64,000 nt of DNA. Origin: Symbiodinium microadriaticum. Lineage: Eukaryota; Sar; Dinophyceae; Suessiales; Symbiodiniaceae. Within the stretch, counting starts at the first letter, position 1; the number at the start of each line of letters is the position of its first letter. The stretch is taken from assembly GCA_001939145.1 (NCBI GenBank), contig LSRX01000185.1, forward strand, positions 265,458-329,457, read 5' to 3'. Made by a program: the position numbers and the translations under genes. Below the pieces are notes generated by a model. It was not told the origin of the DNA. It did not search any database and worked only from the letters and a program-made list of their open reading frames with translations. Below, piece by piece: positions 25,601 through 35,722 of this stretch.

Positions 25601-27591
25601 GCTACATCGTAACGACAAGCCCTGTCAAAATAGAGTTAAAAGCATGATTCTGAGCTCAAGAGTGTGGGGCTGTTGAATGCTTGCTGCGAAGGGCGACTTC
25701 TAAACGAAGCTCCCATGACAGAAACACGACCCCCTGCTACGCTGCTCGGTTCGAGTTCAAGGTCTCATGGTCTCGGCTACGTTGCTCAGTTAATCCCTCG
25801 AAAAGGAGTCAAGACCCCACCGCCCTCATCAAAAGCACGATTACAGGAGGCAGCCTCAGACGTACTATAGTTCATGTGGCTGAGGGGCACGCCTTGCGAA
25901 CGAGCTGGGTCCAGGGATACACCTGCAGGACATGCAAGCGTAGGTTCTCATGATAAGTATCCTCAATAGCAACCCACTCAGCAACAGCTTATGTATGTCT
26001 TTATGTATGTATGTTCATATGCCATGCATGCACACCGAAACCCTGAAATAGTTCTTCTGCAGGCACAGATGGGGGCGAAGACCTTCCAGTGCTTTTTTGA
26101 TTCAGTGCAAATCGCCTGCCGATTCGAAAGTATGTCTTCTGCACGCAGCAGACCTTAACTTCCAAACGGCCGTGCCGAAGTTTGCCTGGAATAAACTCCG
26201 AGAACAAAACGACTGTACGATCCGCTGTGTAATATGGGGTCGCCGAAGGAGGTTTCTCCTGGCTAGGTCTATGTGCAAGGTACCCTTCCGCAACCATTTA
26301 CGGTTTCCTGTGATCTCGAAACACCCACCCCTTGCTGCAAAGCCACCCAAATGTTTCAAAACCGATGATGTCAACACCACAGCCGCGCACACCGGGAACC
26401 CCGAAACACCCCAAAAAAAAAGCAGAAACTGCAAATGCAGATACAACCTTAACCCCGGAGCGGGGCTTCCAAGGCAGGATCAGGGATTTTTGTTCAGTAT
26501 TGGCATACTTAAGACCTAAGGGCTGTCCTGTGCAGCCACGTCTTGGGTACTCATTCTACAGAAGCCTATGTAACCTCCCGCGTCTACTCCTGTTTGCATA
26601 ATGTAAAGGCCTTATAATAATTACCTGTACTAGTTTGGAGGCTCTTTGTTCTAATTATGCTATAAAATACCCCAGCACCCCAGTCTAATTATTGAGGCAC
26701 CTATATTACCTAAATGATTTACCGATCAAATTCCCCGTTCCTCCTCCTGCACTTCAAGTGTGCAGCGGATGAACATGCTGATCAATTTTTTGTTCCCATT
26801 TTCTATCTACTGCCCATGATGTCTGCCTGTCTTCTTGACAGTTTCGACTCATCAATCTATCGAAACCTCCTTCACAACCTACACATGTGATGAGCAGTTG
26901 GTTGGTGCTCGGAATGAGATCGCAGGCAGGACCCCGAGCACATGTTTTTGGTCCTGGGGCAGGAGATCTATAAAGTTGCCATTTTCTCCGATATCCAGGG
27001 AGAAGACATGCCATATTTTCAGCATAAAACCAAAAAATGAGACCCAAACCAACTTGAAACATTAGGGGAGCTCGCGAACGAAGCATGATCTAGTAGAGTG
27101 GCCCCCTAATTTTACTAATGCTCAGAGAAAGGTTCGGGGGCATGTTCTGGTATCAACTGCTAAGGGTGTGCATTATTCTCACGACTTTTTCCCACCAAGA
27201 TGAAGGCTCTCCGAGTGGCTTCTTGCAGTCGAGCTCGGCCCCCAGGAACGTCCTGATCATTCGGCTTGTGGCGCAATGGGTTCTGGTAGGCCTTCGGGCT
27301 TGGGAGCTATGAGTTTGTGGGGACTCACTTATCTCAGGTCGGCTGTCGGCTAAAGCGCGCAACTCCCGAAATGAAGCGGGTCCCGAATCTTCGAACACTT
27401 CCTCCGTCGAGCTTTTTGCACTGACCGAGTCTCTCCTCTCCCATCACCCAACCATGGAAATCCGGAAAGATCTGAGTTCCACAAAATTTCTGAGCCATAA
27501 AAGATCCTAAAGCCCTCGAGGTCTCAGAGAATCCTGTAACACAGAAGCCTCAGTCATCATTATAAGGCCCTTTCGTTTTGGGAGAAGTATT
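22662..27591. other. long non-coding block
   Basis: No gene is supported. Homopolymer tracts lie at 23702-23716 (T) and 24960-24990 (C then A). TTTAGGG words occur at 23868-23892. A possible decayed family A MITE (TTAGGGTCCT, GATCCTAC words) lies near 23573-23655 but its ends are not clear. Confidence 0.45.
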
Positions 27592-27692
27592 GGGCCTTTC
27601 CGAAAATTCGGGTACCTTATTTTGGGGTCCCTATAATAGGGATCCTACTATTTAGGGTACTATATTAGGGTCCCCTAGTTTCGGAAACCCCC
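27592..27692. mobile_element. MITE-like element, family A copy 3
   Basis: About 101 bp, in the same orientation as copy 2, with CCTTTCCGAAAAT at the left and GTTTCGGAAACCCCC at the right. The interior words GGATCCTACTATTTAGGGT and ATATTAGGGTCCCCTA match copies 1 and 2. Confidence 0.82.
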
Positions 27693-28564
27693 GGATAATT
27701 ACTAAGGAACTCTGAGGGCGAAGATCGAGGCCGCCATGGTATATCGGGCTTGGGAATCTGAGGGGTCCTCCACACTCTGCAACTCTTGCTCTGTCTCCGC
27801 AGCATGGGTGCTCCCCATTGAGCCTGAAGGTTGACATAAATTGCGGGGCTTGTTGCGTTTTTGGAGGTTTTCAAGGACTGATAGGGTTGGAATATGCGCA
27901 GTGCTGCGCAGTATAGCAGATGCCGAGGACTTGGAACAACGTCGTTCCCACACCCTCAGGGCCAGGGCTACAACAAAGGGAGTCGAAAAAACTAACAAAC
28001 TTGTTCGCCTATTTTCAGACCCTGGATAATCAATTCATTTTGCTGGCCACTGAATTTGAAAAGCACAGAAGCACTCATGCCAAAAACCGTGCTTGACGAG
28101 AGGGTTTAAGGCTTTCGGCCGAAGATGATGGAGCCAAAGGGCAGCGAAGCCTTAAAACGCTCTGTGGTTTAGTTTTCAGGGCTCTAGGGGTCAAGGGCTC
28201 TTGGTTTAGGTTCCAGCCTACATCGTTTTAAGCCGGGATGTCCGCTTCTCACCTGTGCCTGTCGAACCTCAACACCTGGACCCCCGACCGCGTCGGGAAG
28301 CTTCGGGCTTCGGATGTTGAAAGGACACCTCAAACTTGTGGGCTTAGTCGGATTTAGGGTTTACGCTCTCACAACTCGGACTAGCCAGGCGAGCTTCACG
28401 GTACGAGGTCGGCGTGAAACAGGAGCCAAGAATCCCCTGGAGCGCACGAACCATCAAGAATCTGCTTCAGAAGCAAGGGTCGAAGGTGCAGGGCCTAAGG
28501 GCCTCTGCCGCGCATCCATTCCCCTTGTCATCAAAAGCCCACACGAGACTTTCAGAATCGTGTC
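27693..28564. other. non-coding block containing one dispersed motif
   Basis: No gene is supported. The dispersed motif copy at 28363-28393 is listed separately, and the GST-like pseudogene follows on the minus strand. Confidence 0.45.
28363..28393 (+). repeat. dispersed CTCGGACATGCCAGGCGAG motif, copy 2
   Basis: It reads ACGCTCTCACAACTCGGACT, then AGCCAGGCGAG. It directly follows GATTTAGGGTTT and is followed by CTTCACGGTACGAGG, an extension also seen at 63177-63190. Confidence 0.75.
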
Positions 28565-29218
28565 TTAGAGCGGGCTCGGTTTGCGATTCTTCAGGTACTC
28601 CTGCAGCTGAGGAAGAGCATCGACAGCTTCCAGTGCGGCTTTGATCTTCGGGCTGTCCTGGAAAGAAGCCTTGGCTCCCTCCGTGTTGTCAAAGAATCCT
28701 CCCGGTGCCAGGAGGAGGGTGTAGAAGAGCAGGTCCGCAGCAGAGACTTTGCCCCCGACCATGAACGGCCCCGGGCCGGCAGGGAGAGACTTCTCGGCCA
28801 GCTTCACCCAATTGGGAAGATCTTCGGCGAACCATTTCTCCATGCCCTTCTTCTTTGCCTCCTCATCTTGGAGTCCGCGAACCTTCTGGTAGGCATCCTT
28901 GATGCCACGGACGGTCTCACCAAGCTGGTCGACCTGCGCAGCCTCGACGGGGCTGGAGCCGGCCAAGCCAAGCTCCTTGGCAAGGTAGCGCTCGATGGCC
29001 GATCTTCACGCCGTCCACTTCCAGCAGTGGCACTTTGCCAAGAGAGATGTCGAGCTCATCTCATCGAACTCTGGCCGCTGCATGGTGCTGAAGTCTCCGG
29101 GCGTTCCGAATGTCAAGGAGAGACGCACATCTTCGTAAGGCTGCTGTGCAACCGCGAGGAAGATGCGTGCGTTCTCAGCAAGGCCGCGGATGTCGAAGTA
29201 GGTAAGCTTGTAGCTGGG
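28565..29218 (-). pseudogene. glutathione S-transferase, frameshifted and probably retroposed
   Basis: Read on the minus strand, both GST domains are present in order. The thioredoxin-like N-domain begins 'PSYKLTYFDIRGLAENARI' (29218). After a frame change near 29056 it continues 'DISLGKVPLLEVDGVKIG', the cis-Pro substrate-binding loop. After a second change near 28998, apparently a deletion of about 10 bp that removed the usual QSKA residues, the original frame resumes at 'AIERYLAKELGLAG' and runs through the helical C-domain ('VGGKVSAADLLFYTLLLAP') to a stop at 28565. The codon before PSYK is AGG, so the start ATG looks lost. Length is close to a normal 200-220-residue cytosolic GST. The lack of introns, two indels and the lost start argue for a dead processed copy. 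GSTs conjugate glutathione to electrophiles in the cytosol. The C-domain alone is open from 28966. Confidence 0.85.
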
Positions 29219-30839
29219 CCTTTTGAGGGCGCAGCAACGGAGGGGCTACTGATGGCTACTGAGGGCACTGGTGCAAGGAGTCCTTGAGCCATAGCCATGG
29301 ATTCGGGTTTATGGGTACCCCAAACTGCGTACCCGAAAGCCAGTGGCATAGGCATTGCCTCCACAAGAACTACAGCAGCATTTCGTTCAGCACCGGCTGC
29401 AGTGTAACCACCAACTGTTTGTCGGGAACACGACAGCAGCCAACCCAGCATCAGAAACCATGACGCCTAGCTTCGCTGCACAACTCAAAAAGATGAATCC
29501 GAATCTTTCCAGAAATACATACTCTTAGCTACAAGTGTATGGTCGAACCACCTTGCCTTTTCCTCTCATTCCCCGACAAAACGAGTCTGCCAGAATAATC
29601 AGAAACTGCAGGAGCCACAAGAGCTTAAAGGTTGGATATGGGGGAACTCAGTGTAGTTTCGACAGGGTCCGACAGGGTACTTATAGAAAACAACCTACGA
29701 GGGCCTTATATGAGGCCTTACATTCTAAGCCCCCAAAACCCACTACCCTAAACCCTAAACCCCAAGCCCCCAAACCCGACTCTCAAATGCTTCCCGGGCC
29801 GCAATCCGAGACGGAGGCAGAGTCCCACGGAGTCGAAGGGGCGCCCACGGCCGATGCACTCTGTAGAACGCTTTTGGGGGGGATAGTGTGGGGGCTGAAG
29901 GGGCTTTTTTTTCAATTATGTTAATTTTACAATCTAAACCAATGGACCAACAGCGAACATTATAACGGGATAAATTTTTGCTAATTATACCTGCCTGCCT
30001 GCCCAACTTGCTAAGGAGCTAAGGTTAACCTGGTCAGGGATATGTTGGGACTACGCTACGGGGGCTCATACAGGGGCCAACGGATAAGCTACAATGAGGA
30101 TCGTAGCCTTTCGTAGAAGACTCTAGCCAGAGCTGCGGCATCACCATAGGAGAAGCGTGGTGATAGTGGTCATGTGCACTGATGTAGGGGCACCCGGGTG
30201 TTGTGCAAGTTGGGTCATGGACCGCGGCTCGTTAGCACTTTCAATTCCATCATGCACGGGATTTCCTCCCTGTACTCGCGGCGTCTTTTCTTCTACAAGT
30301 GCACTGATCTCTCGGAGAGTGGTATTATCTTAACCGAGCTGGACATGATCATGAGCTCCTGCGAAAGCTACAGTCCAAAGGTATCGGCGTACTTATTCTC
30401 CCTATTCTTCAAAACTCTTTTTACCATTACTGAGAAACAGTCGTAGTATGACTGAAACCAATACTTCGTTAAGTACTATCATCGCTATTATTCTAAATCT
30501 TGCTTTTACGACTACTATTTTGAGGCTTCGTCTCTAGGGCTGAAGATGTGGAAGCTTGGGAAGGGACTCCATATGGAACCTTTACCTTTGTATAAGGCCC
30601 ACCGCCTTTGTAGACACAGTGGAGACTGTATTATGCTTCTATCTCATCTGGCCCCTATCTTACTCACCATGAAAGCTGTAAGCTGAAGCACCATTGAATA
30701 ATAAGTAAACAACTCAGTTTAGATTCATTTCCGAGGACATGTAAGCTTCACTCCGCACAGCTCCGTATTTTCCCCAGCACAGCTATCGTTCCTGGTCTTC
30801 TCCTAGTGAAGCCCCTAACACACAGGGGGTAATGGCATT
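29219..30839. other. non-coding block left of the retroelement
   Basis: Just upstream of the GST copy, the minus strand carries TGGCTCAAG (ending near 29284), matching the last nine bases of the dinoflagellate spliced leader. CCCTAAACCCTAAACC lies at 29746-29763. AT-rich unique DNA follows. The ORF of 82 codons at 30198-30446 has no motif. Confidence 0.45.
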
Positions 30840-30846
30840 GGTATCA

Positions 30847-30861
30847 CCGGGTCACTCCCGG
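30847..30861 (-). repeat. TCACT-loop hairpin 1 (downstream of RT)
   Basis: CCGGG-TCACT-CCCGG: perfect 5-bp stem, loop TCACT (AGTGA on the coding strand). It is non-coding and lies 101 bases beyond the RT stop codon. Confidence 0.8.
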
Positions 30862-30961
30862 GTCCTCTTCACAGAAGTAGGGAAGGTCTACCGATCTGAT
30901 ACACATCAGAACAACCGGTGACCTCATTCTCCCAAGGCACTCACACTCCCAATGCACTTCA

Positions 30962-33900
30962 CTAGAGACACTCGAAGACGCAGGCAGCTGCACCAAGAGG
31001 CAACTCCCAGAGCTCGAAAGGAAAGTGAGCTTCAAAAGTGGAGAACTTGTTGGCCTGGTGCCATGGGTCAGACACTCCCTCGCGACTGATCGCGTCGCTC
31101 CAATTGGACTTGGAGGGGACCCACTCCCAGTACACCCAGCACTGGTACACAAAGAGACAAAGGTGGATCAACTGGGACATCCGGGCGAGGTCCGGGTTGT
31201 CCGAGCGGCCACGGATCAAAGCCATGAGAGCCGCCGTGTTGTCCAAGTACCAGACTCCTCGCCGGTGCCGGAACTCCTGGGGACGCGCCACCAAGGCGAA
31301 CAGTACCATACTCAGTTCCAGCTGCGCGATTTTCTTATCGCCTGGAACCCACAGTTGGTACAACTTCTCCGGGTTAGCGGCGACAAACGCCTCCCGGAGC
31401 TGCCCGAAACGGTGTTGCCACACCAACAGGAAACCGCCTGTGCCCTGGCCCCGCGCTTCCTCGGCCGCGTCACTCGCAGCCACAAAACGCTGTACCGGCG
31501 GGTCAGTGACCCAAAACTGGCGCATGGGCTTCATGGAAAGCACAGTACGGATGAGGTGGAAACATTCCCTGAGCTCCTCGGTTATGTGCGCCTCCGGGGA
31601 ACGCTGGCGCTCAGCCAAGGCTGCCAACCCACCGCGTCCCACACGGCCGTACATACCTTGCTCCAGGAAGTTAATGAGTCCGAACATCTTGGATGCCTGT
31701 CCTGACTTCAGAGAGCCGGAGGAAAGGGCTTGCTGGATGAAGTCATCCAGCTTGGTGAAGAGCTTTTCGCGTGCCCAAAACTTGACACAGCCCTGCCTCA
31801 CCGCCTCAGACAGATCGTGATCCAGGCCCAAGAAACACCCGTGCGGACGCATGGGCTGCCGCTTCTCCTCCGCAAATGGCGTACCCAACGCGCGATTCAC
31901 CTCACCAACAGCCCATTGGCCGGATCCCTTGGAAGACGCCCAATCAACTAGATTGAAGTCGTCAAAGTAGGAAGAAACGACAGTGAGGGCAATGCGCCGA
32001 GACACTGCCTCACTGAAGCGGCTGTACCTGTTGAAGGAAGTGACGGCTAAGGGTAGCCCGAACAGGAGGCCCGAGTAGATCTGAAACGCCGGGGCCTGCC
32101 ATTCCTTATGCCACCATACCACTAGACAAGCCAACGCTTCGCGTTCTGCCATCGGGCAATGGCGATAAGCGTCCGGCCAATCTTCCCCGCCAGATTCGAG
32201 GGAGTCACTCTCCCTGATCTGGACCCAATCGGCAGGATCCACTCGCGACAAGATGGCTTGAGCATGTTGGCCTGGGCGTAGGGCACTGCAAAGCACCAGC
32301 TTGTTGGAGTCGCGTGACGACTCCGACTGTCCCCCCGCATCCGCGTTGTCAATGATACGCTGTTTTCCCGAAGATTGAGTTATCACGCAGCGGGGAATAA
32401 GCCTGTAGGGACGGCCTTTCAAACGACGAAGAAGAGACTCTTTCGATAACGGAGGGGTGCAGAACCCACTCTCGAAATCTTTCGTGGACTGGCTCAGAAG
32501 GAAATCGTCGTCGCGAGAAGGCCCGATGCTTTGGAGAACTTTAGCATTGTGAGCTCGCCAGTCTCCCAAAACCTCCTCGTACTCGATCTTGTCAACCTCC
32601 AGTTGTGGGAATATCCCGTAACACGGGGCAAAACCCACGGCTGGCATCCCAGCCAACAACGCGAAGGGTAATGCGTAATCCGGCCACATGAGCAGGACCA
32701 CCAAGATCGCGACCAGCCCAATGTCCCGAGCAGCCGTCACTCGGCGCAGGGGAGGGGCCTGAAACTTGCGGAGATGGGTATCCAGCCCAGCACAGCGACG
32801 CTTCAGCTCCTTCAGAGCCCCTAATGACTGCTTTCGGCGATTGCGCAAGGAAAGCCTATGGCTTGCCGTGAATTCCGATGCGAAGGCAAGGTCGCGATCG
32901 AGTACAGGGGGTTGCTCGGTAGGCAAGGGAGCACAAAGACGAGCAACCGCCTGGGAAAAGTGCTCATCGTCAGAGAGACCGAAGGAGAGTAGCGGAGGAA
33001 GTGCTGCTCGCTGGTTCAGAGCACCTTCCTGCTGCCCCGCCGCTCGCTGAAGAATTCGCGCAGAGGCTGGTCCCACAGCCGGACCCTGCGGCCCGGACCA
33101 GTCCAAGCCCTGGCTTCGCACCCACCGAGGGTAGAGGTCGAAAGGGGGCGCGTTGACCAAATCCTCGATGCACGGGAAAACAAAGCCAGCCAACCACTCC
33201 TCAGGGAAAAGCTTGCGCACAGCCTGCACCAGAACCTCCTGACGAAGGAAACCGGAGAACACGTGCGAGGGATCACACAAAGGCGCAGTAGCCAAGCCGA
33301 GGGCCTTGGGTGTCCACGTAGAAGAACCCACCTCTTGATAGGGATTCGACGGCCAGCCAGATCCGCCGGTTGCTTCAAGGGCTTCGAGGAAGAGGCCTGC
33401 CAGGGCATCCGCCTCGGAGGGGAACGAGGTAACCACGTCGACAACCAAGACTTGACCCGCTAGCGCCGGGAGGAGGTGCCACAAATGCTTTCTCACATAC
33501 TGCACATAGCGGGGTAGAGACTCCTCGAACGAGCAATTGTGACCAGCAACAAAGGGGGAGGCCCACACAGTCCGAGCCAACCTGTGGCTGTGGTGGCCTT
33601 GGCCAATGTAAAGGTGGCGCCATGGAAGAGTACCATCATCCCGCAGCACCTCGGAGACCGAACGCCTGGCAGGTACCAAAGCGAAAGCGCCGGATGTCCC
33701 TGGCTGGATGCCCAGCGTAACGGCCAGTGGGTGCAAGGCTTGGGATCGAAGAGCACACGGATCAAGAGCAGCCCACGTATCTCTGTGCCCCACACAAACA
33801 GCAAGCGGCATCCTCGGCACTCGAAGCTTAGCCACTCCAACCCGAGCGGCCCACCAAGAGGCCGAGACTGCAATCGCAAAAGCCATGGGGGCCGTGTACT

Positions 33901-34441
33901 CGGCCGCACCCAACCCAACATCCAAAGCGGGCTGGTGGATAGCACCGGGCCACTCGCCCTGAGAATGGAAATGATGACACTGTAGAGGTGGCCAACGAGT
34001 AATTTCCTCGATGTTGTGCAGAAACCGTCGACGAACGCACTGTGCACCCCCCCAACAGCAGGCATCGTACTCTGCACACCAGAGCAGGCCTGGGCTCGAG
34101 GCTTCGCACACTGTGGGGGACTGATGTGGAGGCTGAGAGTGACTGAACTCCAGAAGCATACCACCAACAGGCCCAGACATATGCACAGCACGGTGAACAG
34201 CATCCCCGCCGACGGCCCAATCCTGGGCCACTACCGATGCACGGCCATCGTTGAAGACCCGAGGTCCTTCACCGACCAGTGAAGGGGGAACCTCAGAAGA
34301 AGCCACCACAAAATCGGCCTGGAGTGGTAGAGCTCCTGGGTGCCCTGGAAGCCGCCAACCGCAAAGAAGAAATGCCTGAGCCAGTACATGGTCGGGACTC
34401 GAGCGCAAATCGGTCATCAGTGGCGACTCCGGACCTTCCAT
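30962..34441 (-). CDS. reverse transcriptase-RNase H polyprotein with DUF4326-like N-terminus
   Basis: 1159 codons, ATG 34441 to TAG 30962, intact. Residues about 278-350 ('YIGQGHHSHRL', 'ASPFVAGHNCSFEESLPRY', 'LLPALAGQVLVVD') follow the pattern of DUF4326, but the usual C-x-C and PC cysteines after the LAGK-type strand are replaced by V and S. The RT spans about 675-890. Motif A is 'EDWPDAYRHC' with Asp754, motif B is 'GLLFGLPLAVTSFNRYS', and motif C is 'SSYFDDFNLVDW' with Asp827/Asp828. RNase H has Asp991 ('AASDAA'), Glu1042 ('QLEL'), Asp1067 ('YLDNTAAL') and Asp1116 ('NWSDAISR'), so all four acids are kept. A hydrophobic stretch at 573-606 precedes the RT. The protein would copy element RNA into DNA and degrade the template. 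The start is 51 bases after the Gag stop. Residues 60-270 are unassigned. Confidence 0.92.
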   Translation of the reverse strand: MEGPESPLMTDLRSSPDHVLAQAFLLCGWRLPGHPGALPLQADFVVASSEVPPSLVGEGPRVFNDGRASVVAQDWAVGGDAVHRAVHMSGPVGGMLLEFSHSQPPHQSPTVCEASSPGLLWCAEYDACCWGGAQCVRRRFLHNIEEITRWPPLQCHHFHSQGEWPGAIHQPALDVGLGAAEYTAPMAFAIAVSASWWAARVGVAKLRVPRMPLAVCVGHRDTWAALDPCALRSQALHPLAVTLGIQPGTSGAFALVPARRSVSEVLRDDGTLPWRHLYIGQGHHSHRLARTVWASPFVAGHNCSFEESLPRYVQYVRKHLWHLLPALAGQVLVVDVVTSFPSEADALAGLFLEALEATGGSGWPSNPYQEVGSSTWTPKALGLATAPLCDPSHVFSGFLRQEVLVQAVRKLFPEEWLAGFVFPCIEDLVNAPPFDLYPRWVRSQGLDWSGPQGPAVGPASARILQRAAGQQEGALNQRAALPPLLSFGLSDDEHFSQAVARLCAPLPTEQPPVLDRDLAFASEFTASHRLSLRNRRKQSLGALKELKRRCAGLDTHLRKFQAPPLRRVTAARDIGLVAILVVLLMWPDYALPFALLAGMPAVGFAPCYGIFPQLEVDKIEYEEVLGDWRAHNAKVLQSIGPSRDDDFLLSQSTKDFESGFCTPPLSKESLLRRLKGRPYRLIPRCVITQSSGKQRIIDNADAGGQSESSRDSNKLVLCSALRPGQHAQAILSRVDPADWVQIRESDSLESGGEDWPDAYRHCPMAEREALACLVVWWHKEWQAPAFQIYSGLLFGLPLAVTSFNRYSRFSEAVSRRIALTVVSSYFDDFNLVDWASSKGSGQWAVGEVNRALGTPFAEEKRQPMRPHGCFLGLDHDLSEAVRQGCVKFWAREKLFTKLDDFIQQALSSGSLKSGQASKMFGLINFLEQGMYGRVGRGGLAALAERQRSPEAHITEELRECFHLIRTVLSMKPMRQFWVTDPPVQRFVAASDAAEEARGQGTGGFLLVWQHRFGQLREAFVAANPEKLYQLWVPGDKKIAQLELSMVLFALVARPQEFRHRRGVWYLDNTAALMALIRGRSDNPDLARMSQLIHLCLFVYQCWVYWEWVPSKSNWSDAISREGVSDPWHQANKFSTFEAHFPFELWELPLGAAACVFECL
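31463..31481 (-). repeat. TCACT-loop hairpin 2 (in RNase H)
   Basis: GGCCGCG-TCACT-CGCAGCC: six pairs and one C·A mismatch. It lies in the codons of the RNase H 'ASDAAEE' motif. Confidence 0.6.
32199..32215 (-). repeat. TCACT-loop hairpin 3 (in RT)
   Basis: AGGGAG-TCACT-CTCCCT: perfect 6-bp stem. It lies in the codons for 'RESDSL', just before RT motif A. Confidence 0.8.
32733..32745 (-). repeat. TCACT-loop hairpin 4 (in RT protein linker)
   Basis: GCCG-TCACT-CGGC: perfect 4-bp stem in the codons for 'RRVTAA'. Confidence 0.65.
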
Positions 34442-34492
34442 GTCCGTGTCTGACCCCAGGGAGGGGGTCGCCTCCCCCTCCCCGGGGCCCCT

Positions 34493-35722
34493 TCAGGCCT
34501 TCACTTTCTGCTTGCAATTGTGGGCACCATGCTTGCTGGACCCACAGACACGTTCCGGCTTCAGGACGACACCACACTTGTGCAAATCGGGGCATTGGCC
34601 GCCCTTTGCACATTTGCCGGTTTGAAAGTCCTGGCAGAGACGCTTGCCGTCTTTCATCACCTTAGCCACCTGCTTGCCATTGACCGGACTGCCCAACTGG
34701 AAAGATGAAGGCTTGTTAGGAGGAGGTGGCGTACCTCCCCCCAGATTCGTGGTCTTGGAGGGCGGCGTCTGCACCATGTCCGGCCCCGCCGGAGCGGCCG
34801 GAACAGCTTGCGATGGGATCCAATGGGCATCGCGGAGGTTCATGACCTCCCGCACCACTTGGCCCAAGGTCTTCGTAGACTCACGGAACTTGGAGACCCA
34901 CACCGCTCTCTCCTCAAGATCGCGATGCTGCAGCCATTGGAGGCGCTTGGCAGGCTGCAACTGGGCCACCGACCTCTTGGCTCGATAGAAGTATTCCATT
35001 ACGACATCGAGCGGGACATGGACGAATTGGGTGGTGTCAGCTCCCACCGTGCTTTCGTTGTTGGCGGCCGGGCCGCCTGCCACGGCGATAACCCCAGCCA
35101 AGGCATAGGCTGTGAGCAGGATCTGCAATCGATCGAGGTAGGTCTCCCAATCCTTGGCAACAACCTCCTCCAATTCCTGCTCCTCCGTGAAGAGGTTATC
35201 GCCCAACTTGCGGCGCTTGCTCGTGCTCACCAGCTGAAACTGCAAGGACTTCACCTTCCAGACACTGAACACACACAACATGCGCTTGCTGAGCTCCCGC
35301 GTCACTCGCGAAAGCGTGGAATCAGAAGGGTACAACTCAGGGGGGAATCTGGTCTTATAGCGCCGCCAAAAGGATTGCTTCATGTCCCTCAAATCACTTT
35401 CCCCCAAAAGATCGTCCAAATCAGACTCGGCAACCTTCACTCGGCCCGCATCCGCATGCTGAAAATAGACCTTGAGGGCTGCCCAAGTCCGGCGAAGACG
35501 CGCCGTCTGGATGGGCTGCTGGTCTCCCAAAGAGAGCTTTTGCACCCAAAGCCCCACATCGGCCTCCGACTCGAAGAAGTAGCGGAACTCCTCGAGGTTC
35601 TTGAGTTTGGCCTTGTGAAGGGCTTCAAGCACATCATTGGAGAAATCGAAATTGAGCTGCAACGACTCAAGGGTGGTTCGAAAGTCAGCACCGTCTCTCG
35701 GCACTAAGTTGAAAGAAGCCAT
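34493..35722 (-). CDS. Gag-like protein with C-terminal CCCH-type finger module
   Basis: 409 codons, ATG 35722 to TGA 34493, intact. Residues 1-310 are largely helical and charged, with no recognised fold. A Pro/Gly-rich linker with a PPPP run follows. The C-terminus carries C363-x7-C371-x5-C377-x3-H381, a classic CCCH spacing, and then C383 and a C393-x4-H-x2-H-x-C403 cluster before a basic tail ('CKQKVKA'). Position before the RT frame and a nucleic-acid-binding tail make a nucleocapsid/Gag role likely. The same module, about 60 residues, occurs in the middle of the recombinase protein. A 7-bp TCACT hairpin sits 13 bases upstream of the ATG. It could instead be a non-structural RNA-binding protein. 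Confidence 0.75.
   Translation of the reverse strand: MASFNLVPRDGADFRTTLESLQLNFDFSNDVLEALHKAKLKNLEEFRYFFESEADVGLWVQKLSLGDQQPIQTARLRRTWAALKVYFQHADAGRVKVAESDLDDLLGESDLRDMKQSFWRRYKTRFPPELYPSDSTLSRVTRELSKRMLCVFSVWKVKSLQFQLVSTSKRRKLGDNLFTEEQELEEVVAKDWETYLDRLQILLTAYALAGVIAVAGGPAANNESTVGADTTQFVHVPLDVVMEYFYRAKRSVAQLQPAKRLQWLQHRDLEERAVWVSKFRESTKTLGQVVREVMNLRDAHWIPSQAVPAAPAGPDMVQTPPSKTTNLGGGTPPPPNKPSSFQLGSPVNGKQVAKVMKDGKRLCQDFQTGKCAKGGQCPDLHKCGVVLKPERVCGSSKHGAHNCKQKVKA
35298..35310 (-). repeat. TCACT-loop hairpin 5 (in Gag-like frame)
   Basis: CGCG-TCACT-CGCG: perfect 4-bp stem in the codons for 'SRVTRE'. Confidence 0.65.

Noticed and set aside
28868..29451. 139-codon plus-strand and 112-codon minus-strand frames around the GST copy
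   Set aside because: They are shadows of the GST pseudogene in other frames.
31502..31514. GGGTCAGTGACCC as a further member of the TCACT hairpin series
   Set aside because: It is a simple palindrome with a three-base centre; AGTGA is on the opposite strand from the others and not flanked by pairing bases.
30962..34441. Dam-type methyltransferase domain, as in some DIRS elements
   Set aside because: No NPPY/DPPY-type motif or suitable extra domain follows the RNase H; the protein ends about 40 residues after it.
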